Shown in pieces: positions 47,929 to 59,489 of a DNA stretch of 64,000 nucleotides. Within the stretch, counting starts at the first letter, position 1; every line of letters starts with the position of its first letter. The translations under genes were made by a program, and so were the position numbers. Under the pieces are notes generated by a model that did no database searches, was not told the origin of the DNA, and was given only the letters and a program-made list of their open reading frames with translations. The stretch comes from Endomychus coccineus (Eukaryota > Arthropoda > Insecta > Coleoptera > Endomychidae), in assembly GCA_958510875.1 (NCBI GenBank), contig OY294068.1, forward strand, positions 35,444,297 to 35,508,296, in the 5' to 3' direction.

Positions 47929-48665
47929 CAGGGTGTCCCAGGTTTTACTAGCAGAACTTCAACAGTCGATAGAAAACTTGATTTTGAGAAAAAAGTTCCT
48001 ATTAACATATATGCACAGACGCTTAGTTTTTGAGATACAGGGTAGGGTGTTGAAATTGAAAAAAAAATTTCGTTTTTTGCAAATGTCTCCGGAACTGTGT
48101 ATCGTACAGAAAACATGTTTTGCGAACATTTTCTACTCATAGTAAGCTATGTTCTGCGCGATAAAAATTTTTTTTCAGTAATGATTGGTGAAGATTTTGA
48201 AGGGGTAGTGGGTGTTTTTCTCCCCAACTTCTACGCCACTAGAAAAAATACGGTTCTGAGACAACCATTTGAACCACCAATGTTTTCTACACAAAAAAGG
48301 TACTCTTGGTAATAAGCTCTAAAGTTGACCGTTTTCGAGAAAAATCAACTTTTATGTTGAAAAACATGGTCAATTTTTTTATTTTGTCACTTGTTCTAAC
48401 GTTTGAATGAATTTTGTTTAATTAGTAAGAATTGTAACATACATATGAGAACATACATATGAGTAAAAAATGCTTGCAAAAGCTGTTTTCTGTACGATGA
48501 ACGGTTCCGGAGATATTCGCAAGAAACGAAATTTTTCTTTCAATTTCAACACCCTATATCTCTAAAACTAAGTGTCTGTGCATATATGTTAATAGGAACT
48601 TTTTTCTCAAAATCAAATTTTCTATCGACTGTTGAAGTTCTGCTACTAAAACCTGGGACACCCTG
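47929..48665. mobile_element. MITE with CAGGGTGTCCCA ends and long inverted arms
   Basis: Ends CAGGGTGTCCCAGGTTTTA and its inverse, flanked by TA on both sides. Arms of about 130 bp are nearly identical (through TTGAGAAAAAAGTTCCTATT and CATATATGYWCAGA). The internal frames at 47913-48312 arise from the arms and spacer. A widespread kind of insect MITE. Confidence 0.85.
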
Positions 48666-49163
48666 TATTTTTAAATGCTTAAGTAGTGAATTTTTCAATT
48701 GGGCGCTAAATTAGCCGTATATTTTAAAATATGTTAGAAGTCATTCTGCCCATTTCACTTTACTAGTTTAAGGTAGTTCACAATTTGTATTTTTATCCCG
48801 ATTTCAGAAAAATATCAATTTGTGAATTGTAACTGAAACTCAATATTTGAATGCAGAGGGGGACTGTTGAGGGACGAAATATACGTAATTGTCGTAATTG
48901 CTGGCTATTTGAATAATTACACGAACTATAATGGTATTCTGAAAGATCGTATGATTTCCGTATTTGTTTATCTTCAACGTCAACTAGATAGTGAACGTTT
49001 ACTCTTCAGAATTAAATGAATTCAACTAAGTTATGCCTAATAATGGGCACAAAACTGGTTATCCACAGTACATAAAATGTAAACAACTAAGAGTATTAAT
49101 GACGACGAAATCACGGTCTACTAATTATGCAAGTTGTTAGTTTATAGAAAATATCAGAACGTG
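48666..49163. promoter_or_regulatory. Region upstream of exon 5
   Basis: 48954-49110 is related to 39485-39690. Two or more copies in the window suggest that the exon 5 upstream region was part of a duplicated block. No TATA box or initiator could be assigned with confidence. Confidence 0.35.
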
Positions 49164-49320
49164 ATGAAGCTAACTTTAGAACTTATCTTGTTTGCCGCTG
49201 CCGTTATCGGCTTGTTCCTCTCTTATGTTTTCCTACAAAGGAGAATTAAAAAGAGAGAAAAACGAAAATACCGTTATGCTAGTGTGTGTGAATCGGAATG
49301 GCAACTTGATTTTGATTATT
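49164..49320 (+). CDS. Alternative first exon 5 (membrane anchor)
   Basis: ATG at 49164 opens 52 codons plus one base, ending TATT|GTAAGT (donor at 49321). The frame is open upstream to a TTG, but 49164 is its first ATG. The product starts with a hydrophobic segment (LILFAAAVIGLFLSYVFL) followed by a strongly basic stretch (QRRIKKREKRK), giving the clearest prediction of a cytoplasmic C-terminal side, then an acidic-aromatic tail (WQLDFDY). Joining to 61974 gives TCT and keeps the frame. It is the first exon closest to the shared exon (12.6 kb). A signal peptide is less likely because no cleavage-type region follows. The family is not recognised. Confidence 0.68.
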
Positions 49321-49779
49321 GTAAGTTACTTTAGATCGTTATGTGTCCAGTTTTATATTTGAAACAAAAGGTTGCTATTTTTATTGTGTTTAACATTGGG
49401 ATTTTTAAATTACATTACATTTAAATTACATGCCGGTTAAAATCACATTAATATTTTATATTCTACCGTCAACTCTCATTTTTTATTGGTACTTTTATCA
49501 ACATATACTGTTACCGAGTGTGACATGACGAAAGAAGTGAATTAGTTCCAATACTGTGGTAAAAACCATAAGTTGAGTCTTAATTTATAAATCGATTGCT
49601 GCATAATCTTATTTAATCACATCTATTATGTTCAACAACTTATTTTCAACAAATTATTGAAAATACCATTGTGCTATTGGAAATATGTGGGGAGAAAGAA
49701 ATAAAATTCACAGATTTGTTGATCACAGCCCCACTCTTCTTTTTAGCCCATTTTTTCTCGACAAATATATGATTGTAAT
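49321..49779. other. Start of intron after exon 5
   Basis: AT-rich, nothing recognised. Confidence 0.3.
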
Positions 49780-50765
49780 ATATTATTATAAAAAAAATTC
49801 TTTATTTGTCCCACGTTGTGGTACAATTGTTATTGAAAAAGGCTTTACTTTTTTTTAATTTATAAACTTCAATGAATTAATTATATTTGTATGAAATTTT
49901 CTTTTAATATTCCGGCTAGCTTTCTTTATTTTGTTTTGATTTGAATTTATATTTTTGATTTGATTTTAATTTGGTTTAATTGATTTGAATGAATATGATC
50001 TTTTTTATATTATATTATATGGAATTAAACACAATATTTTGTTGGAATGTTCAAAGTTTCTATATTTAAATATTTATGACTCTATGTATCTCAGGTTACA
50101 AATTTACAATTTAATTTTATGTTCTAATATTTCTATGTTTTAACCTCAAAAACTATTCAATATTAATACTTGTTTACAAAGTTACAAACGACAATCTTTC
50201 ATTCTGATATACAAATAACAACACAATGTTGATATTATAAACAAACCTACTTTTAGTTTATATCCATTAATATGATTTAAAATGTGGGCAATGTTCAGTT
50301 GATTTTATCTTCTTGATGATTTGATTATTCACTTTGAAACACAATGCTCTGCTTTGAGAAACTATACACAAGGTAAACTACGTTGTTACTTCTTTTGAAA
50401 TTCAGGAACTTTTGATAAAATTGTTAACTTGTTTTATTCTTTTAAAGATATAAAACTTCTTCAATAATATACTGGAACGTTATCGAAGACTGGCTATTAT
50501 CCGATGCTACTTATGAACTGTGGTTATTATAACCTTTAAAACTTTGTTCGAAGAATCAGGAACACTACTTGATTCGTAGAAATAATTTACTTGCTTCGGT
50601 TACTTTAACGAAGCTATGGAGACTACTTGGGTTCTCCGATGTTATCCAAAAACTAAGGTTATGGAATTATACTTGAGCTGCAGAAGATGCTTTGGATATC
50701 TGATGTAAATGCAAACTGAAACTAGCTTCTTTCCTGTTTCCGTTTTATAGGGCTTACAAAAGGAC
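49780..50765 (-). mobile_element. Possible LTR on the minus strand
   Basis: On the minus strand, CCCTATAAAACGG (near 50748) could be a TATA box, and GGGACAAATAAAG (near 49810) could hold a polyadenylation signal about 940 bp downstream. The arrangement resembles an LTR, but no second copy, coding domain or TSD was found. Confidence 0.25.
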
Positions 50766-51884
50766 GCCAATTGATGTCATTTTTGACCAATGAAAAATTT
50801 TCTTTGCTTATCAAGAATGCTTTGGTCATTGTTGAAAACTGACATAACTCTTCATTGTTGACTGTTTGAAGTTTCTAAATCGTCTCGACCAATCAGAATA
50901 GAGTATTCTATAAATTTTGAATTATTGAAGATTTACAAATTATTTAAAGTGATTATGCTTTCTGTTATTTGAATTAATATTGCCTACATTTTTCCACATA
51001 TTTTGGTATAAGATAACCTATGATTAGGTTAATATTAACTTGATTATTCCAATATTTATATCAAATTTGACATTTGCCATTTCTTAAATCTAATACATAA
51101 TATAAATTATCAATAACATTTCTATAACATTATAGAACTCAAATTTCCTAATTCTATCTTAAATCTATAACATATTTTAATAGTTTGTGCTATCTTATGA
51201 TAGTCTGGGAATCATTTCAATTATGATTTCTTCTTTCGTATCACTGTACGTTTATCCACTTTCACTGTTTTCTTGTTTACACTTCTTATTCTATTTACAT
51301 TATGGTTTATTTTGTTCTACATTGTTTAATACCTTATACTATCTACAATTTAACTTCTAATAATGTTTTTAATTCCATATTTTATATATTTTATTATTCT
51401 TTTCTGATTTTTAATGTTCGGTAAGTTCAATTTTTAATATTTTATGTTGTTTAGGGAATGCTATCATAACAATATATTAACTAGCTGTTGTCCATGAACT
51501 TAGCCAACTAAAACACACTTAAATGATATATTGCAAATGATTAGAAACATCTAAAGGTGTGGAATATTCATTTCAAATGTCAGGGATAATCAATAAACAA
51601 ATTTTATGTGTTTTATACTCAACGCATTATTATAATATTTTGTTTCTATATTTTGCAAAGCCACATTAATCTGGCCGATTTGCCGTTTAACTGCCATTTC
51701 GAAATACGGAGTCAATTCTTACTTTCCTATACGTAATATGAGGGAAGTATTGTAATCGGTTTAAGAAAATGTTCATTTTCTCGAAAATATTCTTTTTGAG
51801 CCTTTCTGAATCGATCTAGGCTATTACTTCCCTCACTATAGGCAGTAGAAGGAAAGTGTTGTAATCGGTCTGAACTTTTTTTCT
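50766..51884. other. Unassigned AT-rich stretch
   Basis: No credible frame. TCGGTCTGAACTTTTT-type repeats occur near 51757 and 51862 (TATTGTAATCGGTTTAAG and TGTTGTAATCGGTCTGAA), a short direct repeat of about 105-bp spacing. Confidence 0.35.
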
Positions 51885-53335
51885 TCAGATTTTCTCGAAA
51901 ATATCTGTTTTGGCCCTTTGAATCACTGCCTTCTGCATCCGGTCTATCAAGATCTGCGCCGAGTTCTTACAGGCCGGAATGTTCGAAAGCAGCGAAGTCC
52001 GAATTCTGCCCAAAACACCGATGATCAGAACAACTAATACGACCTTGTGGCCTGGGTATAGCGTGCAGAGCTCTAACAGGAGATCTTGATACTTTGTCCA
52101 TTTTTCCTCCTCTTTCAAGACTATGTTCTTCTCTGCCGGAGCAGAGAATTCGATGCTTTGTTTATCGAGGAGGACAACGTGAGGCCTATTTGCTTGTATG
52201 GACCTGATGGTCGGAAACGGGTAATTCCAGTAGATCTGGCATTTTTCGTTTCCGACAACGGAATCAATATTTCCAGGCATGTGAGCCAGCACCGGATCTT
52301 GGTCTATTCCGTACGAGTGCCTTAGATGGTAATACAGCAGCCGTAGGGCTGCGTTATGGCGATGGTGTAAGTCGAGGCCGCTTTTGCCGGACATGCCGAC
52401 AGTAGGTGCAAAAGCGTCTCAGGCGTCTTTTGACAGGCCCTGCAGCTGACAACAGGAACCTGCACATCCATCACGTTGCGGCGATAGACCAAGGTGTTGA
52501 TTAAGCCATCTTGGCAAGCTGTGGTAAAGCGGTCTCGGATGTAAGCCCGGCTGACCTAAGGTAGCCGAAGGTCAGCCTAGTTGACAAGCCGAGCGTTTCA
52601 ATGTTTCGATAGGAAGCACCATGTATCGGCTTGTCAACACGCCACCTGATCATAAGATCTTGCTTCGCGGCATTTACCTGGGCTTTCAGGCGAAAAGGTT
52701 GAAACTCGAGGTTGCCCTCTAGTTGGCCTTCTGATGTGAAATTCGAGACAAAGTTCTTCCGCAGCTTTTTGGGCTACTTTGACGATAAATGCCCCCACTC
52801 CGGCCAATTCGTGACTTTTTACAAGACACAGGAAGAGTTCGAACTCCTAAGAACTGTACAAGCTATACTCAGAACCACAGTTCGATGCAAACCCTCCAAA
52901 CTAAGGAATCCCCTACCTCCTCGGTGACGTAGGACATGAATGCTGTGATGGATATGCATCATTTTCCGGGTGTCTTTGTCAAGTCTATGCGGCTCATCGA
53001 CCATCCATATCAGCACTACAAAAGAGTGAAGCAGAACTGGAACGTCAAGCATATCTGTTGCAGGCGCCTTGTTCTCACTCGAAAGTTCGGAAGACCAAAT
53101 CTTTCCAACAAGGTTCCTGTATTTGCCGCGGAGAGCCACCTTTATTTGGGAAGCGTCATAGTTAGGACGCTGTTCAATTCCCAGATATCGATAGGTCTAT
53201 CCAGCATCAAGATATTTAAAGATGCTTCCGTCGGCAAGCTGCATGTTCGGAAATCGTCCTCTCCTCAAATGAAACACTGCGCACTTGTCCCAATCCCAAT
53301 CCATGCCTACATACTAGTGTACATTCCTGAACCAC
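51885..53335 (-). pseudogene. RLE-type LINE, C-terminal remnant
   Basis: Minus-strand pieces in order: MDWDWDKCAVFHLRRGRFP and YLGIEQRPNYDASQIK (53310-53130), HVLRHRGGRGFLSLEGLH (about 52900), a CCHC-type knuckle CRACQKTPETLLHLLSACP (about 52440-52390), then after a frameshift the 169-codon frame 52394-51885 with YWNYPFPTIRSIQANRP, HVVLLDK, EFSAPAEKN and EEEKWTKYQDLLLEL. This is the C-terminal zinc knuckle plus restriction-like endonuclease of R2/NeSL/Dong-type non-LTR elements. The expected PD of the PD..(D/E)xK nuclease is PH. RT motifs lie outside, so the copy is 5'-truncated. Confidence 0.78.
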
Positions 53336-53639
53336 GTTGAGAGCTTGATGGAGGGTTTTCTCACCATATATCTATGGTGTGAACACTGTGCAGAAGATTG
53401 CGCTTTTCCTATTGGTTGACATTTTGTAAATTGCTCTGAAGCGGTGAAAATAGGAAATGTATTGGTTTTGGGTACGGTGGCCCCGTTTAAAGTGGTATTT
53501 TTGTCATCCATCTCCAGTTTTTCAAATAGAATTGGTATCTTATCGAACCATAATGACAAAAGTGTTTTCCTTGTAAATATAAAACACACGCATACATTTA
53601 ACCTGCATCAGTATCAGAAATTATCATTCTAATATTGAA
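53336..53639. other. Unassigned stretch
   Basis: Frames on both strands without a known domain. Confidence 0.3.
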
Positions 53640-53860
53640 GTAACATCATCGATGTGACGCCACAGTCTATTTTAGATAGTAAAACTCTCGCTATGCGACA
53701 ATTTTCATCAATAGATCGACGACTTCTTAAAAATCCTACATTGCATGAAGATCATTCTGCCTTTATGCAATTATCTAATTTACAATCATATGGAACTAAT
53801 TTCTCCAGAAAAAACTTTCTATGTTCCACATCAATGTATTTTAAGGTATTTCTATCGACT
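53640..53860 (+). pseudogene. BEL/Pao polyprotein fragment
   Basis: The frame at 53654-53908 contains RRLLKNPTLHEDHSAFMQ, then a partly shifted counterpart of the YLxLGHM..ISPEKTxYVPHH region that precedes the RT in BEL/Pao retrotransposons. The remaining RT is absent. Confidence 0.55.
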
Positions 53861-54795
53861 AGAGAGAGGGCGCGAAATTCCTGCGAGACAGTAGAGGGTT
53901 TTTTGTAATACATGAGACCTGACAAAAGAACAGCCGCTCAGAACAGTACTCAGTAGTATACACCAGCTATAATATAATATAGACTTGCGGTGTATCCACA
54001 TTTCAGTTTCCCTTGGAAGTATGGCTCATACAATTTGAATGTTAATTTTTCAACTAATAATTGCATATTTATGATAATTGAATTAGAGCTAACGTAACAT
54101 ACGTACATACGTAGTCATATACATAAATGTAGTTCCTGGCGTTAATTAATCCAGTAATTGGCAAATAATTATTCATGTTAGTTCATTTGTGAAAAGAAAA
54201 ATTCCGCACTCACTAACTACCATGCAAACACATTAAACATTTTAAGACTTGGTAGATGTAAAATACTGTACGCAATCCTTGATTTCTTGATTTATCTAAT
54301 ATTCAGTTGATTTCAAAATAAATTCATATTTTGAGAATGTTGATCTATTTATTTTTATATATAGAATATAAGTTGATGTTAACCCCAGCCTTTCGTTGTT
54401 TCTTCTTAATTGCAATAAGTTAGTTTAAGCGAAAGCTATGCCGACGCTGATAACTGCACCTACGGGTGTTTACTTCTTCCGCAGATAACAGATAATTAAC
54501 CTATAAACGCCAGTTTTATTTTGTAAATATTTTGAACATTCTGAGTTCAATGTGACAATTGCAGTTCTAGTTTTCACGCAATAGCCCCATACAGTCACTT
54601 CTTTATAATAAATTAATTTGACATCAGTGTAGGGCAAGTATTGAGGAAATTTTTGAATAATGTTCCACAAAATTGGCTCCATACAAATGACCCTCTAAGC
54701 GAATTTTTCCTAACTACGCCGCTCAAACTTGTCATTGCTCTTTGAACCAATACAAGTTCCTTTATCGTCAGTTGGATTTCACCACTTCCAGTTAC
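53861..54795. other. Unassigned stretch
   Basis: No gene recognised. Confidence 0.3.
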
Positions 54796-54845
54796 AGCCT
54801 GCTCTGAAGATACGTCATGTAACTGTTCATAAAACGTCGGGATAT
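54796..54845 (+). ncRNA. Hammerhead relic at a PLE end, family G
   Basis: Resembles family C in outline: CUGAAGA (54804-54810), a variable stem II region, then AAAACGUC (54831-54838), where GAAA has become AAAA, followed by GGGAUAUAGUCC. The core G12 is lost and stem II pairs poorly. Confidence 0.5.
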
Positions 54846-56353
54846 AGTCCGAAAGTATCATTTCACGCGTTTGTTACTGTAGAAATTGAAATAATGAAAC
54901 GAATAAATTTCAATAAACCTTCTTAAATATCTTATGCTAACTATCCGTACGGTAATGATGGAATTGAAGAGCACAGAGTCTAAATAGGAACACACAAGTT
55001 GGCAAAATGTTGGCCTAAGCCTTCTTGATCATCCTCACCTTCAGATAACAAAATTAAAATATCAACTGCGTTATATTGAAGGTAGGCATCAAGGTAGTAG
55101 ATATAGAGTATCTCCATATTTAAAATCGGCTGTGAATATACACTTTTATAATACAATTTATAATCCTTTTTCTCTATGATCTTTTCCTACGTCATATGAA
55201 ATATGAATATATTTGAATTCAGCATACTTTATTTGAAATAAATCATTGAAATTAGGATAAACAAAATTATGACCTACATTTTACAAAGTTGGCCAATTTC
55301 CTTGGTGGATTTTTAAAGATATGAACAAAACAGAAAATAAAAAAGTTTATGCGTACGTTAGGGTCACCGCTAATGACCATCTGAGTTCATGTTGGATTAA
55401 AAAATTACCGGTGAGACCGTCTGAATTAATCATCCATGCTAGAGGGAAGTTTTTGAAGAGATCTCTTCGTAGGCAATAACGACAAATTTCTCATCAGTTA
55501 ACTGGTGATTGAATTAGTATCATACATTCATAAATGCCTTGATAATTGTAGATGTAGAATATTTCTTCTTTGACTCGGTCATTTGTATAATATTTTATTT
55601 TATCATGAAAAGTGACAAGTCAAAGATCTACCAGACGCGATTTTCAAAGATGTCCCTACAAATTACAATTGTGACTTATAACAACCACTGTCTCGGATCC
55701 CCTTTTAATAAGTGATATCAATCAGTATTTTATCAAACTAGTCAGTAACAATCAAACAAATAAAAATCATTTGAATTAAGGATTGAATACATATATTAAT
55801 TATCAAACAAGCCCAAAGTATATAGGTAATGATCATGAAACATTTACACAATTGAATATTAGAACACGAATTAAAAACATTAAATTTACATGTAAAATGG
55901 AAATTAGGTACTGAGGTACTCCTTAACGGAATAGAATGCATGCTTTAGTAAATATGTGTATAGTAAATTTTTAAATATTTTCAATGGATGATTGCCCTAT
56001 TTGTTCACAAAATAATAATAGCAGATTATACCTTGATAAATATGACAATTTTGTCCAACCGATAAACGTGAGAATGGTACATGAATATTGTCATTTATAC
56101 GGGTTCTATATCTGTGAAATATATTATTTCTTATGTGAGTGTGTTCCTGGTTTTTAATATTCAGCATCAGTTGATAGATGTACATAGATGAAAGAGTAAA
56201 AAATTGGAGTTTTATAAAAGTGGTTTGCAATGACAATTCGATTTAGCATTCAACATACATCGGACAATATTCTTCTGAGCAATGAATACCATGCCCATGT
56301 GGGGAGATTTATCCCAGAATTGAAGAGCGTAATTATAAAAGGAATAAATGAGA
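54846..56353. other. Unassigned AT-rich stretch
   Basis: Short frames only; no gene recognised. Confidence 0.3.
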
Positions 56354-56409
56354 CTGTTAGTGTAGTTTGTACATAACTATATACAGTAATGTACAAACTA
56401 CACTAACAG
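56354..56409. repeat. Perfect 21-bp hairpin
   Basis: Arms 56354-56374 and 56389-56409 are exactly complementary (start CTGTTAGTGTAG, end CTACACTAACAG) around a 14-base loop. Size is compatible with a small-RNA precursor or with the fused ends of a deleted foldback element. Confidence 0.85.
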
Positions 56410-57212
56410 AACTGAGTCGCATTATTTATGAAGGCTAGTTTCCCTAAAGTTGTAAGTCTCTAGGTTAACTTTTGATTATAAGATTGATGATATGTTAATG
56501 TTATTGCAAGTATTAATGTTGCTTTGCTGAAGTGATGTTGATGTGATTGTTATAGCAATATAATGATGTTGCTCGTTGAATGAATTTGATTTGAATGTTT
56601 AGTAATATAATGATGTTGCTCGATGAATGAGCTTTGTGTGAATGTTTTATTTTCCACAGTCGTTTACTTCAGGCAAGTTTAAGACTAAAAAGGTCTGTAA
56701 AGAAGGGTAGCAGCTGCTATCGTTGGCTACATATATGTTGACCAGAAATCTCAGGCAACACAACCATTCTTAGAAGTACCCATATAAATAAGCCATGTCA
56801 ACTCATCATCGTCGGCTGATGACAAATTGACAAGAATCCCATTTACGATTGTTTCCAGATGTGTCGTAAATACATTCACAGAGGCTATAATAGCTAATAT
56901 ACAGAAAATGATACTTTGAATGACTTGTCATAATTATTGTCAATATGTATAAAAATATGGATACGTTAAGCTTAAACAGAGACCGTAGTATATCATATTT
57001 AACACTTTCGATGAGACCGTGTTTCTTAGTATTCTTATAATTTCTAAGCAATATAGAAATGGAATGGAAATGACATTGTAACTTTGTTGTTTTACAAAGA
57101 AATTACAAGTAGATATACAGTATAGTCCACAAAAAGGATGCGTAGTAATGGAAATAATTGAAAACAGTGAAATATATTAAAATTGAATAGTAAAACGTGG
57201 ATAAAATACAGC
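56410..57212. other. Unassigned stretch
   Basis: A short direct repeat (AATATAATGATGTTGCTCG near 56557 and 56606). Nothing else recognised. Confidence 0.35.
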
Positions 57213-57214
57213 AC

Positions 57215-57216
<2 letters not shown>

Positions 57217-57295
<79 letters not shown>
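57217..57295. repeat. (TA)n microsatellite, left of palindrome
   Basis: Uninterrupted alternating TA of about 79 bases. Confidence 0.97.
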
Positions 57296-57298
<3 letters not shown>

Positions 57299-57399
57299 TC
57301 GCTGTGGTTTTCTTTTGCTGGTTTATCTAAAGTAAGTTGTGGGTTCTCTTAGGTTTTTCAGCAATTTTAAATGAATTATCTCAATGAAACAATCTTTTC

Positions 57400-57435
57400 A
57401 TTCGACGCGTTTCGGCTTTCGCCTTCTTCAGGAAT
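57400..57435 (-). ncRNA. PLE hammerhead ribozyme, family B (left arm)
   Basis: Exact inverse of the motif at 58555-58590. Confidence 0.72.
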
Positions 57436-58554
57436 TTATTCATTGTTTACATTATGAACTGAAATTTAACAAAATATTTTTATATTAATTAGCTGTATGC
57501 ACAATCTGTATTTATGACAAAGTTTTTCAGTTTGTTATGAGCATTGACTTTAGTTTCATATTTAAAATTTATGTGTATAATAACATAATAACTAACTTAG
57601 TTCGGTGATTATGTACAAAATAAATTAATTTTTCATGAATTATTTGAATTTTGAATATACTTATTACGTGATAGAATACCAACAGATTTCGTTTGCGTAT
57701 GTTGGGGTTTGAGATCTTTCTGATATTGGTGACTAGTATGTTTAATTTACTTACGTGAGTTGATTTTACGGAAGCACACACTCATCATGGCTTTGAAATT
57801 CAGACTGAACACAGTTTGCAGAATGGGTTTTTGTTCTGAATGTAAGGGTAAGATACCCTGCTGGTTGACCGTTTGTTACACTTGTTAGATATCACTGCCT
57901 GTTTGCATTAAAATTTAATTGCTAACATGTGGCTCTTGTATCATATGTCTGTTTGACTGGACTATTTCAATTTAGTTACTTTAAAGATATATTTAATATA
58001 ATTCTTTAAAGTAACTAAATTGAAATAGTCCAGTCAAACAGACATATGATACAAGAGCCACATGTTAGCAATTAAATTTTAATGCAAACAGGCAGTGATA
58101 TCTAACAAGTGTAACAAACGGTCAACCAGCAGGGTATCTTACCCTTACATTCAGAACAAAAACCCATTCTGCAAACTGTGTTCAGTCTGAATTTCAAAGC
58201 CATGATGAGTGTGTGCTTCCGTAAAATCAACTCACGTAAGTAAATTAAACATACTAGTCACCAATATCAGAAAGATCTCAAACCCCAACATACGCAAACG
58301 AAATCTGTTGGTATTCTATCACGTAATAAGTATATTCAAAATTCAAATAATTCATGAAAAATTAATTTATTTTGTACATAATCACCGAACTAAGTTAGTT
58401 ATTATGTTATTATACACATAAATTTTAAATATGAAACTAAAGTCAATGCTCATAACAAACTGAAAAACTTTGTCATAAATACAGATTGTGCATACAGCTA
58501 ATTAATATAAAAATATTTTGTTAAATTTCAGTTCATAATGTAAACAATGAATAA

Positions 58555-58590
58555 ATTCCTGAAGAAGGCGAAAGCCGAAACGCGTCGAAT
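58555..58590 (+). ncRNA. PLE hammerhead ribozyme, family B (right arm)
   Basis: Stem I AUUC/GAAU (58555-58558, 58587-58590); core CUGAAGA 58559-58565; linker A; stem II GGC-GAAA-GCC; GAAA 58577-58580; palindromic stem III ACGCGU (58580-58585); C58586 is the GUC cleavage nucleotide. All core positions are intact. Confidence 0.75.
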
Positions 58591-58656
58591 GAAAAGATTG
58601 TTTCATTGAGATAATTCATTTAAAATTGCTGAAAAACCTAAGAGAACCCACAACTT

Positions 58657-58660
<4 letters not shown>

Positions 58661-58720
<60 letters not shown>
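58661..58720. repeat. (TA)n microsatellite, right of palindrome
   Basis: Alternating TA with one G interruption; together with 57217-57295 it flanks the palindrome. Confidence 0.95.
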
Positions 58721-58721
<1 letters not shown>

Positions 58722-59489
58722 GTTCTCATGTTAGTAACAATGACCCAACAACAAATTTTGCATGTTTAAAATATACATAGGACAAACATCAGAGACTCTA
58801 ACTTTCTTAAAAACCAAAATAAGCAAGTTGCGTTTGAAACAATAATGAATATAGAATCATCGAGAGAAATATTGTTGTTCTCTGGTAACTGTACCTGAAG
58901 AATCAGTTCTGATTTCAACAAAAACATTCCTTATATTCTACAAAGCTCCCGATGCATAGAATAAAACGATAATCTCATAATTTCCAGTTTTGAAAAATAT
59001 TTACATGAGTACATGAATATCTTTACATCCGGGACGCAATTTATTTCGATCATAACTAAAACTTATATACCTATTTATAAACTCAAGGTTATTTTATGAA
59101 ATAGAAGATTTGCGACTTAGTTCTTGTACTTGTCTACATTAATCGATTTATTAATGATAATTTCTAATTATTTCATTCAAAATAGTAAATAAATTTCATA
59201 AGAAACATTTCAAATATAAAATTTTAGAACATTAATATTACAAATTGGATTAAAAAAATTATTATGGATCTGTTTAAATAAATAAACCAGTTTTTCAAAG
59301 GTATTATACCATTTTACTCAAATACTGTATAAATTGTATTAATCTTTGTATATTTTATATAATTTTAAATATAACCTTTAATTATATTATTTTGAAGATT
59401 TTAGATCTTACATTGTATTCCGCTTCATACGTTCAACAACCTTACCAGGTTTATCTCTCTCTATATATGAACAAATAAATATTGCTATT
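58721..59489. other. Unassigned AT-rich stretch
   Basis: Nothing recognised. Confidence 0.3.

Larger units (their letters stand above)
57328..58662. mobile_element. Large palindrome of PLE ends, family B
   Basis: Inverted repeat with arms 57328-57987 and 58003-58662 (about 660 bp each) and a spacer of about 15 bases. Every position I checked obeys x + y = 115990 with no gap. Each arm carries the same 70-codon frame (57569-57781 minus; 58209-58421 plus, GTG start, no known domain) and the same hammerhead motif near its outer end. This is the head-to-head PLE-end arrangement seen elsewhere here, but much longer and apparently perfect. A sequencing or assembly inversion artefact must be considered. 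Confidence 0.93.

Noticed and set aside
52712..53340. + strand frames of 71 and 134 codons
   Set aside because: Antisense to the RLE LINE remnant, which has recognisable zinc-knuckle and endonuclease text on the minus strand.
58203..58240. Short ATG frame ending in C|GTAAGT in the palindrome
   Set aside because: No membrane segment, and it lies in a mobile-element arm; probably coincidence.
57569..58421. Two identical 70-codon frames as a gene pair
   Set aside because: They are the same sequence in the two arms of one palindrome, begin with GTG, and have no domain; they belong to the PLE end.
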